Assembly (NCBI GenBank): GCA_963765295.1
Contig: CAVXVO010000005.1
Span: 1,178,001 to 1,242,000 of the forward strand
Direction: 5' to 3'
DNA: 64,000 nucleotides
Origin: PALSA-612 sp963765295
Lineage (GTDB): Bacteria; Actinomycetota; Thermoleophilia; Gaiellales; Gaiellaceae
Part shown: in pieces, positions 57,116 through 64,000 of the stretch
How the letters are laid out: the number at the start of each line of letters is the position of its first letter
How positions within the stretch are numbered: position 1 is the stretch's first letter
The notes under the pieces: model-generated
Told to the model about the DNA's origin: nothing
Database searches by the model: none
The model's input: only the letters and a program-made list of their open reading frames with translations
Made by a program: the position numbers and the translations under genes

Positions 57116-59629
57116 CTACTGGTCGATGTCCACGCTGGTCGGACTGCGGCCGACCTCCGAACTCATCGCGAGCGCCTCGTCCAGCACCTGCTGCAGTGAG
57201 AGCAACCGCCCGCGCTCGCGGCCGCGTTCGAACTCCGGAGTCGCGCGGACGATGTGCTCCGCATAGCCGTCGCGCTCCTGCTCCCACTGACCGAATGGCA
57301 TCCGCTCCGCCTCCGCCTCGAGCGTCCCCCAGACGACGCCGCTGTCCTCGATCCGTCCCGTCTCCGCCGCCAGCCAGGCGAGGAGGGCCAGCCCGTAGGC
57401 GATGTGCTGACGATCGTCGATCGACCGCGCGAGCTCGAAGCTCTCGCGCACCGGGGCCTGCGCATCGTCGAATCTCCCGAGCCTGATCGCGTACTCCGCG
57501 TAGGCCTGGAGCGCACCGAGCTGCCACCAGGAGAAGCCGACCTCGGCTGCCAGTCGGGCGCTCCGCTCGAGCAGATCGAGAGCCTCCTGCCCCCGTCCCT
57601 CGGCAAACGAGATGTCCGCCAGCAGCCGGAGCACCTGAGCCTCGCCGGACACGCTGTGATGGAGTCCGAGACTCTCGTCGCACAGAGCCCGCGTCCTGGC
57701 CGAGTCTCCGAGGCGATAGGTGTCGACGGCAATGCGAAACAGCAGGTGCGCGATCGCGGGCTCGTCCCCGAGTTCGCGAAAGGCCGCGAGCGATTCCTGG
57801 TGCCGGCGGCTCCCCTCTTCGAACCGACCGAAGATGACGTTCGTGCCCCCGCAGACCCGGAGCACGCGCGCCCGGAGCAAAGGCGACAGCTCCGTCTCCC
57901 TCGCGAGCACATCAGCCATCCGCCGCGCGCCTTCCTGCGGGCTCGCGACCACCCAGTACTGCTCGAGCGCGACGCCGATCGAGCCCGCGAGCTCGACGTC
58001 TCCGTCAGCGAGCGCCCAGTCGAAGGCGGCGCGAAGGTTGTCGGCCTCCGGGATCACGAGATCGTGCCGGGCCTCGAGATCGAGGATGTCCGCACTCAGG
58101 TTCGCCGACTCGGCGAGGGCGAGAAAGAACTCGGCGTGGCGGCGGCCGGCTGCCGTGTCCTCCCCGGCCTCCCGGAGCCGGTCGAAGGCGTACTCGCGAA
58201 TCGTCTCCAGCATCCAGTAGCGCTCGCCGGTTCGCCGGAGCAGGCTCTTGTCGAGCAGCGACTCGAGCGTGTCCAGATCCGCGCCTGCCACCTCCCCCGC
58301 GGACGTCAGCGTGCACCCACCGACGAACGGGCCCAGGCCGCGGAACACCTTCTGCTCGTCGGCCGTGAGCAGCTCGTACGACCAGTCGATCGTCGCGCGG
58401 AGCGTGCGCTGGCGCTCGGGCAGGTCGCGCGCGCCGCCGGTCAGCAGAGGCAGCCGCTCCTCGAGCCGCTCCAGCATCTGAGCCGTCGTGAGCGCCTTCA
58501 CGCGCACCGCCGCGAGCTCGAGCGCGAGCGGGAGGTCGTCGAGGCGACGGCAGATCGCCGAGACAGCCGAATCGGCCTCGAACCCCGGGTCGACGGACCG
58601 TGCCCGGGCCAGGAAGAAGCCGACCGCCTCCTCGTGCGCGAAAGGCGGCACCGGGTACTCCTGCTCCCCCGTCAGGCGGAGCGGCTCCCGGCTCGTCACG
58701 AGCAGGACGAGGTTCGGGCAGGCGGCAAGCACCTCGGCGACCCCGGCGGCGGCTTGCACGACCTGCTCGAAGTTGTCGAGCAGCAGGAGCAGCCGCCTGT
58801 TCCCCACCTGCAGCGCGAGGTCGCCGGCACCTTCGAGCGCCTGTGCGGCGGTTACGAGCACGAGCACGGGGTCGCGCACAGCCGCAAGCGGCACCCAGTA
58901 CACGCCGTCCGGAAAGTCGTCGGAGCCGAGCGCGGCCGCCTGGAGAGACAGGCGTGACTTGCCGGAGCCGCCCGGGCCTGTCAGCGTCAGCAGGCGAGTC
59001 TCCCGCGCGACGAGCAAGGCGCACACCTCGGCGAGCTCCCGCTCGCGGCCGAGGAACGGCGTCGACGGCACGGGCAGGTTCGTCCGGTGCAGGCTCCTGG
59101 GCGGAGGGAACTCGCCGTCCCCGAGCTGGTACAGCCGCTCGGCCGCGGACAGGTCCTTGAGCCGATGGTCGCCGAGGTCGCGCACCGAGTCGGGCGCCGC
59201 GAGCGCGGCCGTCGAAGCGGAGATCACGACCTGCCCGCCGTAGGCCGTCGCGGCGATCCGCGCCGCGCGGTGCACGTCCACGCCGACGTATCCCTCCGCG
59301 GTCACGTGCGGCGTGCCCGTGTGGAGACCCATGCGAACGCGGACGGAGCCGGCCGAGAGCGCCTCCTGGCCCTCGGCAGCGGCCTGCAGCGCACCGGGAG
59401 CGGTCGGGAACGCGTAGAAGAACGCGTCGCCCTGCGTGTCGACCTCGACGCCGCCGTGCCGCTCGAACGCCGCTCGTAGCGCGCGCCGGTGCTCCGCCAG
59501 CGCATCGGCATAGGCCTCGGCACCCAACGCATCCAGGAGCCGCGTCGAGCCCTCGATGTCCGTGAACAGGAACGTGACCGTTCCGCGAGGGAGATCGCGC
59601 GTGTCGGGCGCCTTCCCCGACGACGTCAA
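57116..59629 (-). CDS. class III cyclase fused to STAND (NB-ARC/TPR) regulator
   Basis: 837 residues. Residues 15-170 are a cyclase domain (GTVTFLFTDIEGSTRLLDAL with Asp24, EVDTQGDAFF with Asp64 and Asp68). Residues 190-470 form a STAND ATPase: TLTGPGGSGKSRLSLQAAAL (P-loop 218-226), LLLLDNFEQVV, VLLVTSREPLRLTGEQEYPV, RRLDDLPLALELAAVRVKAL. The C-terminal half is TPR-like helical repeats ending in VGRSPTSVDIDQ. It probably senses a signal and switches cAMP production on with ATP. The start ATG overlaps by four bases the stop of the small ORF at 59626. Confidence 0.87.
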   Translation of the reverse strand: MTSSGKAPDTRDLPRGTVTFLFTDIEGSTRLLDALGAEAYADALAEHRRALRAAFERHGGVEVDTQGDAFFYAFPTAPGALQAAAEGQEALSAGSVRVRMGLHTGTPHVTAEGYVGVDVHRAARIAATAYGGQVVISASTAALAAPDSVRDLGDHRLKDLSAAERLYQLGDGEFPPPRSLHRTNLPVPSTPFLGRERELAEVCALLVARETRLLTLTGPGGSGKSRLSLQAAALGSDDFPDGVYWVPLAAVRDPVLVLVTAAQALEGAGDLALQVGNRRLLLLLDNFEQVVQAAAGVAEVLAACPNLVLLVTSREPLRLTGEQEYPVPPFAHEEAVGFFLARARSVDPGFEADSAVSAICRRLDDLPLALELAAVRVKALTTAQMLERLEERLPLLTGGARDLPERQRTLRATIDWSYELLTADEQKVFRGLGPFVGGCTLTSAGEVAGADLDTLESLLDKSLLRRTGERYWMLETIREYAFDRLREAGEDTAAGRRHAEFFLALAESANLSADILDLEARHDLVIPEADNLRAAFDWALADGDVELAGSIGVALEQYWVVASPQEGARRMADVLARETELSPLLRARVLRVCGGTNVIFGRFEEGSRRHQESLAAFRELGDEPAIAHLLFRIAVDTYRLGDSARTRALCDESLGLHHSVSGEAQVLRLLADISFAEGRGQEALDLLERSARLAAEVGFSWWQLGALQAYAEYAIRLGRFDDAQAPVRESFELARSIDDRQHIAYGLALLAWLAAETGRIEDSGVVWGTLEAEAERMPFGQWEQERDGYAEHIVRATPEFERGRERGRLLSLQQVLDEALAMSSEVGRSPTSVDIDQ

Positions 59630-59817
59630 GGCCGGTACGGGCCGAAGGACGGCAACGGGCCGCTCTCGCGTCCGGACGCCGGTCCCTGCCCGGGCGCCGG
59701 CGGCCCCGGGTTCCCCTGCGCTCCGTAAAGCGCACGGTCAGTCACCGCCGGAAGCCGACCCTCGGCGACCGCGCGATACCACGCCTCCGACTCGATCTCG
59801 AACCGCTGCGAGTCCAC
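59626..59817 (-). CDS. small ORF coupled to the cyclase-STAND gene
   Basis: 63 residues from a GTG. DSQRFEIESEAWYRAVAEGR at the start, then a Gly/Pro-rich tail (GAQGNPGPPAPGQGPASGRE). Its stop overlaps the start of the large gene (ATGA), the strongest support that it is translated. It may be a short partner or leader of the cyclase protein. Family unknown. Confidence 0.5.
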   Translation of the reverse strand: MDSQRFEIESEAWYRAVAEGRLPAVTDRALYGAQGNPGPPAPGQGPASGRESGPLPSFGPYRP

Positions 59818-59933
59818 GCTTCCCCCACTCCAGAGCGTTAGACAGCCCTCGCACTCTACGAAACGGCGACGGCTCGCGCGGAGAGCGGCCCGACAATCGC
59901 AAACGATTCTCCGCCGCCGGCGTCGCAAAGGAC

Positions 59934-61007
59934 ATGCGAACGGCGCTTCTGGTCGGCACCGCGGCGATCGTCGCCGCGGTCGCAACGGCGGCCGGCGCGG
60001 GCGGCGTCCACGTGTCGCTGTCGGGCGCACGGCCCGTCGTCACCGTCGGCCGGGCATGGACGGCGAAGCTGACCGTCCGTCCCGTCTCGTTCGGCGGCCC
60101 GGTGCACGTGATCGCAACCGGAACGAAGCGGATCGACGTCCGGGCGTCCGGCGGTCACGGCTCCTACCAGGCCCGGCTCGTCCTCCCGGCCGCGGGCCGG
60201 TGGACGCTCACCGCGCGGGCGGGCACCTCGACCTCGAGTCTCGGTGCGATCCAGGTGCGGAACGCGGCGACGCCGCTCACGTTCGTGTGGCCGACGTCCG
60301 TCGAGGTCGAGCCGAGCGGGTCGCTGCTCCTCGTCGAGAACGGTCTTCGCCGGCTGGTACGAGTCGCTCCTGCGACGGCCCGCGTGACCGAACTCGCAGC
60401 CCTGACGAAGCCCTACGCCGTCCGGCGCTCGCCCTCCGGCGACATCTTCGTGACCGACGGGCCGAACCTTCTGCGCGTCGACGGAACGAGCGCGCCCATG
60501 CAGGTCGCGAAGGCCGCGACCGACATCGGGCCGATCGCGATCTCGCCGAGCGGCGACGTCTACTTCGCCACCGACGCGGCGATCTTCAGGCTCGCCGGCG
60601 GCAGGGGAACGCCGGCCCGCATCGCGATCAAGGAGCAGCTTTCCGGCCCGCACGGACTGGCCGTCGCTGCCGACGGCTCGCTACTGGTGTCGGACACCGG
60701 CAACCACCGGATCCTCCGCGTCGACCCGGCAAGCGGAGCGATGGCCTCGTTCGCCAAGATCTCGGTGCCGCGCGGGATCGACGTTGGCGCAGACGGAACG
60801 GTCTATGTCGTCGACGGCGGCACGAGCCGCGTCGTCCATCTCGGCGCGTCGGGCAGACGCCTCGGCGTCGTCGGCCCGGTCTTCGACGACCCGTACGACC
60901 TGAGGGTCGCACCGGGCGGAGCGCTCTATGTCGTGGAGTCGCTGGCGTCAGGCGACGTGCGCCGCGTCGCCGCGAACGGCACGACGACGGTCGTCGCTCG
61001 CCGCTGA
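59934..61007 (+). CDS. secreted NHL-type beta-propeller
   Basis: 357 residues. A signal peptide (ALLVGTAAIVAAVATAAGAG) precedes an immunoglobulin-like domain (ARPVVTVGRAWTAKLTVRPV) and a six-bladed NHL propeller: SPSGDIFVTDGPNLLRVDG, SPSGDVYFATDAAIFRLAG, ADGSLLVSDTGNHRILRVD and GADGTVYVVDGGTSRVVHLG. NHL propellers bind ligands or proteins outside the cell. Role unknown. It is divergent from the small ORF/cyclase pair, with 116 bases between starts. Confidence 0.8.
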   Translation: MRTALLVGTAAIVAAVATAAGAGGVHVSLSGARPVVTVGRAWTAKLTVRPVSFGGPVHVIATGTKRIDVRASGGHGSYQARLVLPAAGRWTLTARAGTSTSSLGAIQVRNAATPLTFVWPTSVEVEPSGSLLLVENGLRRLVRVAPATARVTELAALTKPYAVRRSPSGDIFVTDGPNLLRVDGTSAPMQVAKAATDIGPIAISPSGDVYFATDAAIFRLAGGRGTPARIAIKEQLSGPHGLAVAADGSLLVSDTGNHRILRVDPASGAMASFAKISVPRGIDVGADGTVYVVDGGTSRVVHLGASGRRLGVVGPVFDDPYDLRVAPGGALYVVESLASGDVRRVAANGTTTVVARR

Positions 61008-61018
61008 AGGGCGCAGCG

Positions 61019-61291
61019 TCAGTTCGTTCCGCGGCACGAAGGACAGCGCCAGCCGCGCACCTCGTCGATCGGGACTTCGCCGACCTCGAACCAGTCCCGG
61101 CAGTTCGCGCATTCGATGCGGACACCGGGGTGCCGCTGAAGCGAGCCCCACTCCGGCTTCTCCTTCTGTCCGAGGCTGAGCCTGGTAGGAGCGATCTGGA
61201 TGACGCCTGCCGCCGGACTGACGTAGAGGACCTCGTAGTCGCCGGCGGGCATCTGCTCGTTGTATCGGTCGGGAATCCGTAGCCGTGTCAT
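61019..61291 (-). CDS. zinc-ribbon protein
   Basis: 90 residues. TRLRIPDRYNEQMPAGDYEV is followed by a beta domain and two Cys pairs, IECANCRDWFEVGE and RGWRCPSCRGTN, forming a C-terminal zinc ribbon. The ATG at 61291 after GAGGGGG is preferred to one 12 codons upstream. Probably a cytoplasmic nucleic-acid or protein adaptor; function unknown. Confidence 0.7.
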   Translation of the reverse strand: MTRLRIPDRYNEQMPAGDYEVLYVSPAAGVIQIAPTRLSLGQKEKPEWGSLQRHPGVRIECANCRDWFEVGEVPIDEVRGWRCPSCRGTN

Positions 61292-61445
61292 AGGGTCGCC
61301 CCCTCGCTCTCTCTCTTCATTCTTCATTGGTGGTTTCGCACCAGCGCGCGTCGCGCTCCCGCCTCAGACGCGCGGGACACCGCGAACGTGTCGATGATCT
61401 CGCGCCGGCCACACCCCGCTCGGAGGTGCGGACGCGAGGGAGCAG

Positions 61446-61604
61446 CTAGGACTGGCCGCCCTCAGGCAGTTGCGGAGAGGGGAGGCCGAGCCCTTTGGCC
61501 ATCCGGGCCGCCCTCTTCTTCTCCTGCTTCAGCTCCCGCCGTTCCTTGAGCTCGCGCTCACGCGCGAACTTGGAGAACGTTGCCCTGCTCTTCTTTGCAG
61601 CCAT
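61446..61604 (-). CDS. small basic conserved protein
   Basis: 52 residues: AAKKSRATFSKFARERELKE, then RRELKQEKKRAARMAKGLGL. Highly basic helix of a kind common in actinobacteria next to cold-shock or RNA genes, probably RNA-binding. The second of two overlapping ATGs is chosen for its AGGAAGG site. Confidence 0.72.
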   Translation of the reverse strand: MAAKKSRATFSKFARERELKERRELKQEKKRAARMAKGLGLPSPQLPEGGQS

Positions 61605-61677
61605 CCATCCCTTCCTCTCGATCAACTCGGTTCCCGGCCGGTGGCTCCGGTCGGCTCTACCACAGTAGCGGCGGCGT

Positions 61678-61893
61678 TCAGAGGCGCGACTGCGCCTTGA
61701 TCGCCGCCCGGAGTTCGCGTACACGCCGGCGAGGCAGGTCGCCGACGGCCTTGGCGCCGTTGTCGAGCATCTCGTCGTGCACCTGCGTCCAGGCGCGGTC
61801 GGCATAGAGCGGCTTGCCCCGCTGGACGCCTTTCTCGTTCGCCGCTCGGGCGTGAACCTGAGCCACTGTCATTTCCTCGAACCTCACGCTCAC
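61678..61893 (-). CDS. small conserved helical protein
   Basis: 71 residues from a GTG after AAGGGG. VRFEEMTVAQVHARAANEKG, then QRGKPLYADRAWTQVHDEML, LPRRRVRELRAAIKAQSRL. No family name known; charged helices suggest a soluble binding protein. Same strand as the genes on both sides. Confidence 0.62.
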   Translation of the reverse strand: MSVRFEEMTVAQVHARAANEKGVQRGKPLYADRAWTQVHDEMLDNGAKAVGDLPRRRVRELRAAIKAQSRL

Positions 61894-61930
61894 GACTTTC
61901 CCCTTGCTCGCCGGCTCTGCCGCAGCCGGT

Positions 61931-62587
61931 TCAGGTCGGAATGATGAAGACGGCGACAACCGTGTACTGCAGCGCGACGGCTGCAACGACGAGTGCGTGG
62001 AACAGCTCGTGGTACCCGAACACATTCGGAAACGGGTCGGGACGGCGGCGCGCGTAGACCACGCCTCCGAGGGTGTAGCAGAGGCCGCCGGTCAGGACGA
62101 GCAGCGAGGCGAGCAGCCCGGTCTTCGTGATCAGCTGTGGGAAGACGACGACCCCGACCCAGCCGAGCGCGCCGCCGATCAGCAACGGAAGCCACCGCGG
62201 CGGTCGCGCCCACAGCATCCTCGTCACGATCGCCGCTCCGGCGCCGGCCCAGACGATCGCCAACACGACGATCCGCCAGTCACCGGACAGCACCAGGAGG
62301 CAGAACGGCGTGTACGAGGCGGCGATCATCACGTAGATGCCTGCATGGTCGATCCGGCGGAACCGGGGCCGCCAGGGAGGCGACCAGGGCACGCGGTGGT
62401 ACGCCGCGCTCGCGCCGAACATGCACACGACGCCGCCGGCGAACACGGCTGCGGCCACCTTCCCCGTCGGCGTGGCGCCGAGGAGACCGATCGCGACCCC
62501 CAGCGGAATCGTCAGATAGAACGCCCACTCGTGAAGGACACCGCGCAGCCGAGGCTTGGCTTGCGCTATGCCCGAAACTCCATCCAC
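61931..62587 (-). CDS. trhA: TrhA/hemolysin III (PAQR) membrane protein
   Basis: 218 residues, seven helices. LRGVLHEWAFYLTIPLGVAI, AYHRVPW with HxxxxxW, RIDHAGIYVMIAASYTPFCL and VFGYHELFHALVVAAVAL hold the Ser/His/Asp zinc set of the PAQR/CREST family. Prokaryotic members (TrhA, formerly hemolysin III) adjust membrane fluidity. Stand-alone gene; the DEAD-box gene ends 47 bases upstream on the same strand. Confidence 0.92.
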   Translation of the reverse strand: MDGVSGIAQAKPRLRGVLHEWAFYLTIPLGVAIGLLGATPTGKVAAAVFAGGVVCMFGASAAYHRVPWSPPWRPRFRRIDHAGIYVMIAASYTPFCLLVLSGDWRIVVLAIVWAGAGAAIVTRMLWARPPRWLPLLIGGALGWVGVVVFPQLITKTGLLASLLVLTGGLCYTLGGVVYARRRPDPFPNVFGYHELFHALVVAAVALQYTVVAVFIIPT

Positions 62588-62634
62588 GCAGCGTAAATCT
62601 AGCTCCGATGGGGGCCGATTGCCGGAGCGCGGGC

Positions 62635-63810
62635 CTACCAGCGTGATCGGCGGCCTCGGCGACTCGTGTAGAGGAGCTTCGGAGCTGCGGGACGGAGCCC
62701 TGCGCTCTCGAACTCGGCGCGGCGACCGACACGTGCCGCGACCCGGCTGACGTCGGCCTGCTGCTCGGGAAGGACGAGCGTGACCCCGGCGCCGCCGCGG
62801 CCGGCACGGCCCGTGCGGCCGACGCGGTGGGTGTAGCTCGTGTCGTCGGCGGGGGGATCGAAGTTGATCACGTTCGTGATCTCGACCATGTCGAGTCCGC
62901 GGGCGGCGAGCTCGGTCGCGACCAGAGTCGGGACGTGACCCGAGCGGAAGCGCTCGAGCGTCCGCTCGCGGCGAGACTGCGGCATGTCGCCGTGCATCGC
63001 CGCGGCGGGAACGTCCCGCTGCGAGAGCCGCGTCGCCAGCCGATCCGCGCCCCGCTTCGTCCGGACGAAGACGAGCGCGAGCCCGTCGGCGTCGGAGAGG
63101 TGCTCGACGAGGACGTCCAGCTTGTCGTCCGCCGTCACCGCCACGAAGGTGTGGTCGACCACGAGGTCGCCTTCCTCGGCCGACGGCGGCGCGATCTCGA
63201 AGCGGCAGGGATTCTGCGTGTACAACCGGGCGAGATCGCCCACCTCGCCGTCGAGCGTCGCCGAGAAGAACATGGTCTGTCGCTCGCGTGGCAGCCGCCG
63301 GACGAGCGCGTCGACCTGCGGCTTGAAGCCCATGTCCAGCATGCGGTCGGCCTCGTCCAGGACGAGGATCTCGACCCGGGCGAGCGAGACGAGCTTCCGG
63401 TCGCTCAGGTCCTGCAGCCGCCCCGGCGTCGCCACGAGGATCTCGGCGCCTCTCGCCTCTCTCGCCTGCCGTGCGAGCGGCAGGCCGCCGTAGACCGCGG
63501 CGATCTTCAGCCCGGCGGCCTTCGCGGGAGCGCGGAGCTCCTCCGCGACCTGGGCCGCGAGCTCGCGCGTCGGGACGAGGACGAGAGCGGAAGGCGCCGC
63601 GCCGCCGGGCTTCGTGCGCTCGACGAGCGCGAGCCCGAAGGCGAGCGTCTTGCCCGATCCGGTGGGAGACTTGGCGAGCACGTCCGAACCGGCGAGCGCG
63701 TCCGGAAGGACCAGCTCCTGAATCGGGAAGGGCATTTCGATTCCGCGTGCGGCGAGCGCGTCCACGACGTGTGAGCGCAGGCCGAGCGCGCGGAAAGACA
63801 CATTTGACAT
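62635..63810 (-). CDS. DEAD-box RNA helicase
   Basis: 391 residues. Q motif MPFPIQELVLPDALAG, motif I AKSPTGSGKTLAFGLALVE, PTRELA, LVLDEADRMLDMGFKPQ (II), FFSATLD (III), LVFVRTKRGADRLATRLS, TLVATELAARGLDMVEI (V) and HRVGRTGRAGRGG (VI). Short basic tail (RRGRRSRW), so a minimal RhlE-like core used in ribosome assembly or mRNA decay. Upstream 190 bases to the window end hold a hairpin and no gene start. Confidence 0.94.
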   Translation of the reverse strand: MSNVSFRALGLRSHVVDALAARGIEMPFPIQELVLPDALAGSDVLAKSPTGSGKTLAFGLALVERTKPGGAAPSALVLVPTRELAAQVAEELRAPAKAAGLKIAAVYGGLPLARQAREARGAEILVATPGRLQDLSDRKLVSLARVEILVLDEADRMLDMGFKPQVDALVRRLPRERQTMFFSATLDGEVGDLARLYTQNPCRFEIAPPSAEEGDLVVDHTFVAVTADDKLDVLVEHLSDADGLALVFVRTKRGADRLATRLSQRDVPAAAMHGDMPQSRRERTLERFRSGHVPTLVATELAARGLDMVEITNVINFDPPADDTSYTHRVGRTGRAGRGGAGVTLVLPEQQADVSRVAARVGRRAEFESAGLRPAAPKLLYTSRRGRRSRW

Positions 63811-63933
63811 CTGTTCAACTCCTTGTTTCGGGGTTCGAGATCCAGTCGACTCGAAACACCCGAGGGAGGAACGAGAAGCTCAATCTCCGTGCGGCTTCAC
63901 TTGCCGCAACGCATCCACGGTAGCAGAGAAGCC

Positions 63934-63963
63934 GGTCGGCCCGGCATCTGCGCCGGGCCGACC
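63934..63963. terminator. strong hairpin near window end
   Basis: 12-bp perfect arms GGTCGGCCCGGC / GCCGGGCCGACC around a 6-base loop. It probably ends a gene lying beyond the window, and stands about 125 bases upstream of the DEAD-box start. Confidence 0.6.
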
Positions 63964-63969
63964 GAGAAT

Positions 63970-63996
63970 GTGAGTGCTAGGAGGTGAGTGCTAGGA
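63970..63996. repeat. 13-base tandem repeat
   Basis: GTGAGTGCTAGGA occurs twice with one base between (63970-63982 and 63984-63996). On the minus strand both contain a TAG triplet, so the repeat could be the end of an unseen gene. Confidence 0.45.
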
Positions 63997-64000
63997 AGGA

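Overview
High-GC, gene-dense chromosomal DNA from an actinobacterium. The mix of genes is most like the class Thermoleophilia (Gaiella/Solirubrobacter relatives): Flp-type pilins, secreted proteins sharing a 'GVIHGCY...RVID' N-terminal module, an F420-type LLM oxidoreductase, DUF6636, DUF7144, DUF6458 and DUF6941 families, many GTG/TTG starts and 1-4 base stop/start overlaps. This placement rests on recognising families by eye; no database search was possible.

Layout. 0.1-5.4 kb: an NfeD-like protein, a collagen-like secreted protein, a methyltransferase, an Flp pilin and several small secreted or membrane proteins. 5.4-11.4 kb: envelope genes (LytM/M23-like peptidase, glycosyltransferase, YdcF-like protein, DUF7144 protein, L,D-transpeptidase, polysaccharide deacetylase) plus an MFS transporter gene with a large internal deletion; the glycosyltransferase and DUF7144 genes carry frameshifts. 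11.4-15.9 kb: a very large five-PAS hybrid histidine kinase that ends in a complete NarL-type response regulator, divergent from a WxL-like surface protein. 16-24 kb: phosphotransferase, isolated GspE N-terminal-domain protein, a paralog of the collagen-like protein, zincin-like protein, LLM oxidoreductase with an AttH/CrtC-like protein, a coupled pdxH-flavin reductase-HAD operon, and fabF. 24-32 kb: DUF885-like peptidase, a split LigD (ligase and polymerase as separate adjacent genes), nucleotidyltransferase, GNAT and YciI proteins, an amino-acid ABC transporter operon and a GroES-like protein.

31.9-34.5 kb is a decayed integrative element: two tRNA-Ser genes, a tyrosine-integrase C-terminal fragment, two cargo genes, and a second copy of a tRNA-Ser 3' end followed by a perfect hairpin. 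34.5-41.7 kb: a second Flp pilin, small membrane proteins, an M15 peptidase/beta-propeller operon, a large secreted Gly/Ser/Pro-rich protein, a frameshifted small gene, DUF6941, DUF6458 and MOSC proteins and a third tRNA-Ser. 41.8-47.6 kb: membrane cytochrome c, coiled-coil protein, class III cyclase and a GH63-like glucosidase. 47.6-57.1 kb: MarR/MFS divergent pair, methyltransferase, HelD helicase, alpha/beta hydrolase, second MFS transporter, STAS-like protein, ECF sigma factor and RibD-like reductase. 57.1-64 kb: cyclase-STAND protein with a coupled small ORF, NHL propeller, small conserved proteins, TrhA/hemolysin III protein and a DEAD-box helicase.

How it fits together. Most of the window is ordinary chromosome with a strong cell-surface theme: two nearly identical pilins, secreted propellers, collagen-like and WxL-like proteins, and cell-wall enzymes. 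Regulation is rich in fused one-protein circuits (kinase-regulator fusion, cyclase-STAND). The points most worth following are the kinase-regulator fusion with nearby CCCC/GGGG inverted repeats, the two pilins without assembly genes, the shared secreted module, the decayed tRNA-Ser island, and the run of six +1 frame slips.
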